DNA of 15,384 bases. Origin: Rubritepida sp. Lineage in GTDB: Bacteria > Pseudomonadota > Alphaproteobacteria > Acetobacterales > Acetobacteraceae. Under the pieces are notes generated by a model. It saw nothing but the letters and a program-made list of their open reading frames with translations, searched no databases and had not been told where the DNA came from. This document shows positions 7,015 through 13,433 of this stretch, piece after piece. A program made the translations under genes and the position numbers. Position 1 is the stretch's first letter, and each line of letters begins with the position of its first letter. Location: assembly GCA_028291485.1 (NCBI GenBank), contig JAQGHZ010000623.1, positions 1 to 15,384 on the forward strand, given 5' to 3'.

Positions 7015-7127
7015 GCGACACTTCCCCCTTCGGAACCGGCGGGAAGCTAGACCGGGTTCATCGGCGCGTCACGGGCACGGGCGTCCGTTACGTTACGAGA
7101 TTTGCACGCTGGCCTCGGACCGGTTAT

Positions 7128-7144
7128 TTGCGAACCATTCTCAA
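7128..7144. promoter_or_regulatory. Fur-box-like palindrome
   Basis: TTGCGAA, CCA and TTCTCAA form an inverted repeat with one mismatch (TTGCGAA against TTGAGAA). This matches the form of iron-responsive Fur operators in GC-rich proteobacteria. It ends nine bases before the ATG of the broken PepSY-type gene and two bases before its GAGG ribosome binding site, so a bound repressor would cover the start region. PepSY and flavodoxin-type reductase genes are commonly iron-regulated, which supports the reading. It also lies 114 bases from the divergent thiamine-diphosphate enzyme start. Confidence 0.55.
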
Positions 7145-7153
7145 CGAGGTCCA

Positions 7154-7524
7154 ATGACCCCAAGCAAGTCCGGCACGGCCAGGCCACCGCTCGCGGCCGG
7201 CCACCGATCCTTCTGGCTGAAGCAGCTGCACCGGCGGCACCGGATCGGCTCGGCCCACTGCCCGATCGGCAGGATCACGCTGAACCATGCCGGGCAGATC
7301 GAGGCCTCGCCGCGCACCACGGCGCGGTCGGCGACGATGCCCGCCGCCCTGCGGGAGCCCTGCCGCCGACACCGGGCCGTTCCACGCAAAACGACGTGAA
7401 CCGCGCCCTGCCCGGATCCGTCCGCGAATGGATGAGCCGCGAGTTCGGCGCGCTCTTCGTCACGCGCGAGGAGAGCGGGATCGCCGAGCACATGTCCCCC
7501 GCTTTCGCCGCCATGCTGGACTGA
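7154..7524 (+). pseudogene. Decayed PepSY-type iron-uptake membrane protein gene
   Basis: The frame opened by the ATG at 7154 (GAGG at 7146) reads SFWLKQLHRRHRIGSAHCPI and then GRITLNHAGQIEASP. It resembles the N-terminus of PepSY-associated transmembrane proteins, recalled as FWLKQLHxWHWISSALCLIGM...GxTLNHAGQIEA. Tryptophans are replaced by Arg, and about nine hydrophobic residues between Ile-Gly and the ITLNHAG part are missing, so the first membrane helix is destroyed. The frame stops at 7399. A second frame carries what looks like the continuation (ALPGSVREWMSREFGALFV), so a frameshift lies near 7350-7380, and it stops at 7524 with no further helices. An intact homologue would be about 190-210 residues with helices at both ends. 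The three-base spacing to the flavoprotein start keeps the old operon geometry. The family assignment rests on remembered motifs. Confidence 0.65.
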
Positions 7525-7527
7525 CCT

Positions 7528-9018
7528 GTGTCGCCCGAGACCGAGCGCTGCCTGACCGCCGGCGCGGTGCTGTTGGCCTATGCCGCCTTCTGCGGATTCA
7601 TCGTCTGGCGGCGGCGCCGGAGGCGTGTGCCCGGGCTCTCCACGCTCCCAAGCCGCCAGGAGCCGGTGCTCGTCGCCTATGCCAGCCAGACCGGCTTCGC
7701 CGAGGAGATCGCACGACGCAGCGCAGAGTCTCTCCAGGCGGGCGGCGTCCCCGCGCGCCTGGCGCGGCTGGAGACGCTCGATGCCGACACGCTGGCCGTC
7801 GCCGGCCGTGCCGTCTTCATCGTCAGCACCACCGGCCAGGGCGATGCGCCCGACCACGCCGCGCGCTTCGTCCGCCGCGTCATGGGGCGCAAGGCCGCGC
7901 TCACCGGCCTCGACTACGGGCTGCTCGCGCTCGGCGACAGCTCCTATGCGAACTACTGCGCCTTCGGGCGGCAGCTCGACGCCTGGCTGCAGACCCAGGG
8001 CGCCACGCCGCTCTTCGACCGCGTCGAGGTGGACGACGCCGATGGCGGCGCGCTGCGGCACTGGCAGCACCATCTCGGCAAGATCACGGGCACGAGCGAG
8101 ACGCCGGACTGGGCGCCGGCGCGCTTCGCGGAATGGCGGCTGATCGAGCGGCGGCGGCTCAATCCCGGCAGCCCGGGCGGACCGGCCTTCCACCTCGCGC
8201 TGGAGCCGATGGAGGGCGGCCCAAAGGGCGGCCCAGAGGGCGGCATAGAATGGCAGGCCGGCGACATCGCCGAGATCGGCCCGCGCAACGCGCGCGAAGC
8301 CCTGGACCGCTTTCCGCCCTACTTCCTCGAGGCGCTGCGCGACCGGCGACTGCCCGACGATCCGGCCGAGCTGGCAGGCCTGTCGCCCGAGCAGGCGCGC
8401 GGGCGGCAAATGCCCCTGCCCCATCGCGAATACTCCATCGCCTCGCTGCCCAGCGAGGGCCGGCTGGAGCTGTTGGTGCGGCAGGCGCGGCATCCGGACG
8501 GGCGGCTCGGCATCGGCTCAGGCTGGCTGACGGAATACGCGCCGATGGGCAGCCCCATCGCGCTGCGTGTCCGCAGCAACCGCAGTTTCCACCCGCCGGA
8601 GGACGACCGGCCGATGATCCTCATCGGCAACGGCACGGGCATCGCGGGGCTGCGCGTGCATCTGAAGGCACGCGCGGCGGTGCGACGGCACCTCAACTGG
8701 CTGGTTTTCGGCGAGCGCACCCGCGCGCAGGATTTTTTCTATCGCGCGGAGGTCGAGGGCTGGCTCGCGGACGGCGTGCTGGCCCGACTGGACCTCGCCT
8801 TCTCGCGCGACCAGGAGGAGAGGCTCTACGTGCAGGACCGGCTGCGGGAGGCCGCCGACACGCTGCGCGAGTGGACCGCCGAAGGCGCCGCCATCTATGT
8901 CTGCGGCAGCCTGAAGGGCATGTCGACCGGCGTGCACGCGGCGCTCGTCGCGGCGCTCGGCCACGAGGCGCTGGAGGGCCTGGCCGAGGAGGGACTCTAC
9001 CGCCGCGACGTGTACTGA
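7528..9018 (+). CDS. Membrane-anchored flavodoxin/ferredoxin-reductase-like flavoprotein
   Basis: This 496-residue protein resembles the flavoprotein subunit of sulfite reductase (CysJ) and diflavin reductases. One N-terminal membrane helix (about residues 9-29) ends in a run of arginines, so the rest is probably cytoplasmic. A flavodoxin domain (about 46-190) shows the FMN phosphate loop YASQTGFAEE, STTGQGDAPDH and LALGDSSYANYCAFG. The reductase part shows REYSIAS (FAD, near 300), GNGTGIAGLR (NADPH, near 367) and YVCGSLKGMSTGVHAAL near the end. The likely role is moving electrons from NADPH to a membrane partner, as in iron-siderophore reduction linked to PepSY proteins; the partner gene upstream is broken. 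The GTG start at 7528 lies three bases after the pseudogene stop and has no strong ribosome binding site. All visible motifs are intact. Confidence 0.88.
   Translation: MSPETERCLTAGAVLLAYAAFCGFIVWRRRRRRVPGLSTLPSRQEPVLVAYASQTGFAEEIARRSAESLQAGGVPARLARLETLDADTLAVAGRAVFIVSTTGQGDAPDHAARFVRRVMGRKAALTGLDYGLLALGDSSYANYCAFGRQLDAWLQTQGATPLFDRVEVDDADGGALRHWQHHLGKITGTSETPDWAPARFAEWRLIERRRLNPGSPGGPAFHLALEPMEGGPKGGPEGGIEWQAGDIAEIGPRNAREALDRFPPYFLEALRDRRLPDDPAELAGLSPEQARGRQMPLPHREYSIASLPSEGRLELLVRQARHPDGRLGIGSGWLTEYAPMGSPIALRVRSNRSFHPPEDDRPMILIGNGTGIAGLRVHLKARAAVRRHLNWLVFGERTRAQDFFYRAEVEGWLADGVLARLDLAFSRDQEERLYVQDRLREAADTLREWTAEGAAIYVCGSLKGMSTGVHAALVAALGHEALEGLAEEGLYRRDVY
8212..8247 (+). repeat. Three 12-bp in-frame repeats in the flavoprotein gene
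   Basis: GAGGGCGGCCCA (8212-8223), AAGGGCGGCCCA (8224-8235) and GAGGGCGGCATA (8236-8247) are consecutive. They encode a Gly-Gly-Pro-rich loop (EGGPKGGPEGG) between the flavodoxin and reductase parts. The period is a multiple of three, so copy-number change would keep the frame. Confidence 0.7.
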
Positions 9019-9055
9019 TCGCGGTCGTCGGTCTTCGGAATCGGCACCAGCGCCA

Positions 9056-9142
9056 TCAACGGCCCAAGGCGGCGGTCAGCCCCGCCACCACGAGGCCAGC
9101 CGCCCAGTATCCCCGAAATATCTTCACGCCGAAGATAGGGTG
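9056..9142 (-). pseudogene. Possible C-terminal remnant of a membrane protein
   Basis: Read on the minus strand from 9142, the frame gives HPIFGVKIFRGYWAAGLVV and then AGLTAALGR followed by TGA at 9058-9056. It reads like a basic loop followed by a final membrane helix at the end of a larger protein. No start codon with a ribosome binding site precedes it, and upstream the frame runs into sequence used by the plus-strand dioxygenase fragment. I cannot name a family. Chance hydrophobicity in GC-rich DNA is a serious alternative. Confidence 0.25.
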
Positions 9143-9285
9143 CCGCACTGTTCTGGCATGGCATGCTGGTCCATGGAGGCGCGCCGGTCGAGAACGTCGA
9201 TACCACCCGGAAGTCCTTTGTCATCCACTACATGCCCGACGGCGCCAATCGCGGCGCCGATATCGTCGGACCGTTCAACTGGTAG
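9139..9285 (+). pseudogene. C-terminal fragment of a phytanoyl-CoA dioxygenase-type gene
   Basis: The frame after a TAG at 9136-9138 reads FWHGMLVHGGAPVENVDTTR then KSFVIHYMPDGANRG and ends GPFNW with TAG at 9283-9285. This resembles the end of PhyH-type Fe(II)/2-oxoglutarate oxygenases. The His of LVHGG would be the distal iron ligand and the Arg of TTRKSF the 2-oxoglutarate-binding residue. Such proteins have about 250-320 residues; only about 48 remain. The HxD half of the iron site and any start codon are absent, so this is a gene remnant. The similarity begins right at 9139, suggesting a deletion or recombination breakpoint there. Family assignment is from remembered motifs. Confidence 0.6.
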
Positions 9286-9406
9286 GTGTCGCGCCAGCCG
9301 GCCCTTCGTTTTCCGTGACGAGATGATGATGGGCGGCTGGCTCGTGCCTACGGGCCGGGAGACCTGCCTCGACGGCCCGGATGACGGCAAAGGCCGCGCG
9401 GCCCCC

Positions 9407-9826
9407 TCACCCAGCCGCCTTGTCGCGCGTCCGCTGCTCCATCGCGACGATCTCCGGCGTCAGCGCCTCGCCGAAATCCGCGGTCTCGAAGATCCGGCGG
9501 ATTTCGATCTCGCTCTGGCCGTACATCGGGTTGGGGCAGCGCTTCACCCAGGCGACGGCCTCGTCCATGTCCTTCACCTGCCAGATCCAGAAGCCGGCGA
9601 CGAGTTCGCCCGTCGCGGCGAAGGGGCCGTCGATAACGGCGCGCTCCGGCCCGTCGAAGGCGACCCGCTTGCCCTTCGAGGAGGGATGCAGCCCCTCGCC
9701 GGCCTGGAGGATGCCGGCATCGACCAGCGCCTCGTTGAATCGGCCCATTTCCGTCAGAAGCTCGGTCGAGGGCATCACGCCCGCCTCGCTGTCGGCCGTC
9801 GCCTTCACCAGAACCATCACGCGCAT
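9407..9826 (-). CDS. YciI/DGPF-domain family protein
   Basis: The 139-residue product has the plan of the YCII-related (DGPF) family. It starts with a beta strand (MRVMVLVKAT), has a helix with NEALVDAGIL, then the family signature VIDGPFAATGELVAGFWIWQ at about residues 64-83, and the helix DMDEAVAWVKRCP. These small cytoplasmic alpha/beta proteins are ferredoxin-like folds. Some are fused to ECF sigma factors, but this one stands alone and its substrate is unknown. I chose the ATG at 9826 because GGAGGAGA lies five bases upstream. Extending to 9901 would add 25 acidic, low-complexity residues without support. It is flanked by gene debris and by the divergent LpxR-like gene, so no functional partner is evident. 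Confidence 0.85.
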   Translation of the reverse strand: MRVMVLVKATADSEAGVMPSTELLTEMGRFNEALVDAGILQAGEGLHPSSKGKRVAFDGPERAVIDGPFAATGELVAGFWIWQVKDMDEAVAWVKRCPNPMYGQSEIEIRRIFETADFGEALTPEIVAMEQRTRDKAAG

Positions 9827-10014
9827 CGCGCTCTCCTCCGATCCATCGAGGCCTTCATCGGCCTCTTCCTGAAGACGAGCGGGGTCGCCGGGTTCCGACA
9901 AGTGGGCCTGAATGTTTGCGATGATCCGCCCTGTTGCCGCCTGACCGCCGCAAATCCGCCACCCCGACCGTCGAATAGGGGCGGCCCGAACGCAACCTCG
10001 ACCGCGCTGATGGC

Positions 10015-10042
10015 TTAGACGTCAGACAAGGAATTTGCTTAT
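10015..10042 (+). promoter_or_regulatory. Weak promoter candidate for the LpxR-like gene
   Basis: The 255-base gap between the divergent YciI-type and LpxR-like genes must hold start signals for both. TTAGAC (10015-10020) and GCTTAT (10037-10042), 16 bases apart, are the best hexamers I can see for the plus strand. The match is partial. I see nothing else of note in 9827-10081. Confidence 0.2.
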
Positions 10043-10081
10043 GCCCGATCACCGCGTCTTTGCCGTCCCGACCTCCTTCGC

Positions 10082-11128
10082 ATGATCCCATCCTCCCTAC
10101 GTCTCCCCGCTATGCTCGGTGTCATCCTGGCCCTGGCCGGCACGGCCGCTAACGCGCAGCCGACCGTGGGAACCCATCTCGGCGAGCCGGTGCGCGACAC
10201 GCAGATCCCCGACGCGCGGGGCACCTTCTCCTTCCTGCTGGACAACGACCTCTTCGCCGGCACGGACAAGAACTACACGAGCGGCTTCCAGTTCGACTGG
10301 CGCTCCCCCTCCTACGACCCGCCAAGCTGGGTCTCCGCGCTGACGGGCCGCATGAGCCTGATCTTCCCGGAGGGCGGCACGCCGCGCTGGGGCATCTCTT
10401 TCGGCCAGAACATCTTCACGCCCGAGGACACCTCGCGCCGCATCCCGGACCCGCGGGACCGGCCCTACGCGGGCTGGCTTTTCGGCTCGTTCTCGCTGGC
10501 TTCCTACACGGCGACCTCCTACGGCAGCGTCGAGCTGCAGATGGGCATCGTGGGCCCCGGCGCCCTGGGCGAGCAGTTCCAGAACGGCGTGCACCGGTTG
10601 CGCGGCTTCGATCTCGCCGAGGGCTGGGACCACCAGCTCAAGGACGAGTTCGGCATGAACCTGATCGTCGGCCGGCAATGGCGCTGGAACTACGAGACCG
10701 GCATCGAAGGCCTGCAATACGGCGTCGTGCCCAGCGCCACCGTGGCCCTGGGCAATGTCTACACCTATGCCAGCGGCGGCATGATGGTGCGTATCGGCAG
10801 CAACCTGAACTCCGATTTCGGGCCACCGCGCACACGCCCCGCGCAGTCAGGCTCGGCCTTCTTCCAGCCCGATGACAATTTCGGCTGGTACGCCTTCGCC
10901 GGCGTCGAGGGGCGGGCCGTGGCGCGCAACATCTTCCTCGACGGCAACACCTGGCGCGACGGGCCGCATGTCGATCGCGAAACCCTGGTGGGCGACCTCA
11001 GCGCGGGCGTCGCGGTGATGTTTCGCCGCATGCGGGTGACGGCGACCTATACCATCCGCAGCCGGGAGTTCGAGACGCAGCGCGGCAATTCACAATACGG
11101 TTCGGTCGGCATCGCGTTCCGGTTCTGA
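10082..11128 (+). CDS. LpxR-like outer membrane lipid A deacylase
   Basis: The 348-residue protein starts with a signal peptide (MIPSSLRLPAMLGVILALAG, cleavage likely after AANA) and ends in Phe (GIAFRF), the usual end of an outer membrane beta-barrel. It fits the DUF2219/LpxR family, in which the Salmonella enzyme removes the 3'-acyloxyacyl chain of lipid A at the cell surface. Expected active-site segments are present: Asn55-Asp56 in LLDNDLFAGTDKNYTSG, DRPYAGWLFG, and the conserved His in EQFQNGVHRLRG before GWDHQLKDEF. Alternating hydrophobic residues through the C-terminal half suit membrane strands. It stands alone, divergent from the YciI-type gene, with no lipid A genes nearby. The ATG at 10082 gives a good signal peptide but has only a weak ribosome binding site. 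Family confidence is good; activity in this organism is inference. Confidence 0.88.
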   Translation: MIPSSLRLPAMLGVILALAGTAANAQPTVGTHLGEPVRDTQIPDARGTFSFLLDNDLFAGTDKNYTSGFQFDWRSPSYDPPSWVSALTGRMSLIFPEGGTPRWGISFGQNIFTPEDTSRRIPDPRDRPYAGWLFGSFSLASYTATSYGSVELQMGIVGPGALGEQFQNGVHRLRGFDLAEGWDHQLKDEFGMNLIVGRQWRWNYETGIEGLQYGVVPSATVALGNVYTYASGGMMVRIGSNLNSDFGPPRTRPAQSGSAFFQPDDNFGWYAFAGVEGRAVARNIFLDGNTWRDGPHVDRETLVGDLSAGVAVMFRRMRVTATYTIRSREFETQRGNSQYGSVGIAFRF

Positions 11129-11132
11129 TGTT

Positions 11133-11257
11133 GAGAGGGGCTCTGCCCCTCTCCAAACTTTCCCCGCCAGGACTTTTGGCCCTGGACCCGTTTACAGATC
11201 GAAGGTGCAGGAAACTGAGTTTCCTGCCGGGGTGCTTGAGGGGCAGAGCCCCTCAAG
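11133..11257. repeat. Composite palindromic element between convergent genes
   Basis: Four stem-loops fill this gap. The first is GAGAGGGGC/GCCCCTCTC (11133-11153, loop TCT). The second is CCAGG/CCTGG (11167-11185). The third is GCAGGAAAC/GTTTCCTGC (11207-11227, loop TGA). The fourth is CTTGAGGGGC/GCCCCTCAAG (11235-11257, loop AGA). The first and last share the 17-base core GAGGGGCTCTGCCCCTC in opposite orientation, so the element has palindromic inverted ends like a small non-autonomous mobile element. It starts five bases after the LpxR-like stop and ends ten bases before the ABC ATPase stop. Hairpins so placed could end transcription from both sides, but no poly-U tracts follow, so I do not call them standard intrinsic terminators. 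Confidence 0.7.
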
Positions 11258-11267
11258 GCGCAACCGC

Positions 11268-12260
11268 TCAGGCCCCGTACGGCACCAGCACGCAGCGCGC
11301 CTGACGCCCCGGCTCCGGCGACCGCAGGACCGGCACCCGCTCCAGGCATTCGTCGCGCACGAACTGGCAGCGTGGCGAGAAGGCACAGGTCGTCGGCGCG
11401 ACATCCAGCGTCGGCGGCGCACCGGGGATGGTGGTCAGCCGCTGGCCGCGCATGCCCGCATGCACCGTCGCGCCCAGCAGGCCCTGCGCATAGGGGTGCA
11501 GCGGCCCGGCCATGAGGCCCGCGACAGGCCCCTCCTCCACCACGCGGCCGGCATACATCACGGCCACCCGGTCGGCGATCTCGCCCGCCACGCCGAGGTC
11601 GTGCGTGACGAAGATCACGCCCATGTCGAGCCGCTCCTGCAGCTCGCGCAGCAGCAGCAGCACCTGAATCTGCACCGTGGCGTCGAGTGCGGTGGTCGGC
11701 TCGTCGGCCAGCAGCAGCTTGGGGCGGCAGGCCAGCGCGACGGCGATCATCGCGCGCTGGCGCAGGCCGCCGGAGAGCTCGTGCGGATAGGCGTCGAGCC
11801 GGCGCTTCGCGGAGGGAATCTGCACCAGCTCCAGCAGCTCCAGCGCGCGCGCGTTCGCCGCGCTGCGCGAGGCGCCCTCGTGGCGCTGCACCGTCTCGGC
11901 GATCTGGCGGCCAACGGTGAAGACCGGATCGAGTGCGGTCATCGGCTCCTGGAAGATCATGGCGACGTCGGTGCCGCGGAAGTTGGCGAGCTGCCGCTCG
12001 TTCATCTTCGTCACGTCCTTCCCGGCGACCTCGATGCTCCCCGAGATGCGCGCGAATTTCGGCAGCAGCTTCATCAGCGCGCGCAGCGTGACCGACTTGC
12101 CCGAGCCGCTCTCGCCCAGGATGCACAGCACCTCGCCCGGCATGACGTCGAGGTCCACGCCGTTCACCGCATGCACCGTGCGGTCGCGCGTGACGAAGGT
12201 GACGTTGAGGTCGCGCAGCTTCACCAGCGGCGTCATGGCGGGTTTGAGCACGGCACTCAT
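11268..12260 (-). CDS. Peptide-type ABC transporter ATP-binding protein (DppD/OppD family)
   Basis: This 330-residue ATPase powers uptake of a peptide-like solute from the cytoplasmic side of an ABC importer. The motifs are complete: Walker A GESGSGKS, Q-loop FQEPMTALDPV, signature LSGGLRQR, Walker B LLLADEPTTALD and the His switch VTHD. The C-terminal oligopeptide-transporter domain is present (HPYAQGLLGA) with the cysteine pattern TCAFSPRCQFVRDEC, typical of an iron-sulfur-like cluster site in this family. The start overlaps the stop of the partner ATPase gene by ATGA (12257-12260), so the two are translationally coupled. It is the DppD-type member of the pair. Substrate is unknown because no permease or binding-protein gene is in view. 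The DNA after its stop is the composite palindrome. Confidence 0.92.
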   Translation of the reverse strand: MSAVLKPAMTPLVKLRDLNVTFVTRDRTVHAVNGVDLDVMPGEVLCILGESGSGKSVTLRALMKLLPKFARISGSIEVAGKDVTKMNERQLANFRGTDVAMIFQEPMTALDPVFTVGRQIAETVQRHEGASRSAANARALELLELVQIPSAKRRLDAYPHELSGGLRQRAMIAVALACRPKLLLADEPTTALDATVQIQVLLLLRELQERLDMGVIFVTHDLGVAGEIADRVAVMYAGRVVEEGPVAGLMAGPLHPYAQGLLGATVHAGMRGQRLTTIPGAPPTLDVAPTTCAFSPRCQFVRDECLERVPVLRSPEPGRQARCVLVPYGA

Positions 12261-13330
12261 GCCACCATCTCCGCCCGCGGCGGGGGCACTTCATAGAGCC
12301 GGCCCGCCTTGCTGTGCCCGCTCCCCGCCGAGGCCATGTGGCAGGAGACGATGTGCCCGTCGCCGAGATTGGCCATCAGGGGCTTCCGCTCCGCGCAGAC
12401 CGCCTCCGCATAGGGGCAGCGCGTGCGGAAGCGGCAGCCGGAGGGCGGGTTCACCGGATTCGGCGGATCGCCCGTCAGCGGTGGCTTGGTGCGGCGGAAC
12501 GCCGGGTCCATGGAGGGCCGGCTGTCCAGCAGCGCGCGGGTGTAGGGATGGCCCGCGCGCTCGTAGATGGCGTCCACCGGCCCCATCTCGACGACCTCGC
12601 CCAGATACATCACCAGCACGCGGTCGCTGATGTACTGCACCACGTTGAGGTCGTGGCTGATGAAGACGTAGGTCAGCCCGAACTCGGCCTTGAGGTCCAC
12701 CAGCAGGTTCAGCACCTGCGCCTCGACCGACTTGTCCAGCGCCGAGACCGGCTCGTCGAGAATGACCAGCTTCGGCCGCAGCGCCAGAGCGCGCGCGATG
12801 TTGATGCGCTGCCGCTGCCCGCCCGAGAGCTCGTGCGGGTAGCGCAGGGCGAAGTTCGCCGGCGCGAGGCCGACGGCCGCCAGCAGCTCGCGCGCCCGCG
12901 TCACCGCCTTTTCGCCCGAGAGGCCATGGATGCGGGGGGCGAAGGCGATCGTCTCCTCGATCGTCAGCCGCGGGTTGAGCGAGGCGTAGCTGTCCTGGAA
13001 GACCATCTGCACCTGGCGCCGGTAGTCGCGCAGCGTGAGGCCGCCGGCCTGCTCGTTCTCGCCCACCCCCTCGCCGTCGAAGATCATGGTGCCGGCATTC
13101 GGGTCCATGAGGCGCATGAGCAGCCGCGCAGTGGTGGACTTGCCGCAGCCGCTCTCGCCCACGATGCCGAGCGTCTCGCCCTTGAGGACGTCGAACTCCA
13201 GGCCGTCCACCGCGCGCACCACGGCCTGGGTCCGCCCGAACAGCCCGCCCTTGAGCGGAAAGTGCTTCACCAGACCCTTCACGGCGAGCAGGGGCTGCGC
13301 GGGGCCGCCGCGGTCTTCGATCGCTTCCAT
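12257..13330 (-). CDS. Peptide-type ABC transporter ATP-binding protein (DppF/OppF family)
   Basis: This is the 357-residue partner ATPase. The motifs are Walker A GESGCGKS, Q-loop FQDSYASLNPR, signature LSGGQRQR, Walker B LVILDEPVSALD and the switch ISHD. The N-terminal HFPLKGGLFGRTQAVVRAVD is characteristic of the OppF/DppF branch. The C-terminal domain has GHPYTRALLDSRP and the cysteine cluster GCRFRTRCPYAEAVC. I chose the ATG at 13330, where homology begins (MEAIEDRGG); the frame stays open to 13465 but that part overlaps the phosphate transporter gene and is Arg/Pro-rich filler. The ribosome binding site is weak. A 103-base gap separates it from the upstream gene on the same strand. Two ATPases without permeases suggest that the transporter parts are encoded elsewhere. 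Confidence 0.92.
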   Translation of the reverse strand: MEAIEDRGGPAQPLLAVKGLVKHFPLKGGLFGRTQAVVRAVDGLEFDVLKGETLGIVGESGCGKSTTARLLMRLMDPNAGTMIFDGEGVGENEQAGGLTLRDYRRQVQMVFQDSYASLNPRLTIEETIAFAPRIHGLSGEKAVTRARELLAAVGLAPANFALRYPHELSGGQRQRINIARALALRPKLVILDEPVSALDKSVEAQVLNLLVDLKAEFGLTYVFISHDLNVVQYISDRVLVMYLGEVVEMGPVDAIYERAGHPYTRALLDSRPSMDPAFRRTKPPLTGDPPNPVNPPSGCRFRTRCPYAEAVCAERKPLMANLGDGHIVSCHMASAGSGHSKAGRLYEVPPPRAEMVA

Positions 13331-13433
13331 CCCGGCAGGATAGCCCGTCGCGGGCCCCGGCCGCAGCGAATTGCGGCGCTTCGACTCCGGGCGCGGCGCC
13401 GCTTTGCCCCAATCCTGGGCAGGGCGCGACGCC

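Larger units (their letters stand above)
9019..9406. other. Gene-poor stretch with coding debris
   Basis: No intact gene lies between the flavoprotein stop and the end of the YciI-type gene. The stretch contains the dioxygenase fragment on the plus strand (9139-9285) and a possible membrane-protein tail on the minus strand (9056-9142). It also has a locally AT-richer patch near 9110-9138. I recognise nothing in 9286-9406. There is no transposase, integrase or clear target duplication to explain how the fragments came together. Confidence 0.6.

Noticed and set aside
4504..7050. 848-codon open frame on the plus strand
   Set aside because: It is antisense to the thiamine-diphosphate enzyme and SH3b genes, whose motifs are unambiguous. 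Its His/Arg/Gly-rich translation is typical of a GC-rich shadow frame.
7085..7130. Sigma-70 hexamers (TTTGCA...TTATTT) ahead of the Fur-like box
   Set aside because: The second hexamer matches the consensus poorly, so I report only the operator-like palindrome.
7287..9326. 679-codon plus-strand frame overlapping the flavoprotein
   Set aside because: It is Arg/Ala/Pro-rich and in a different frame from the protein that carries intact flavin and NADPH motifs.
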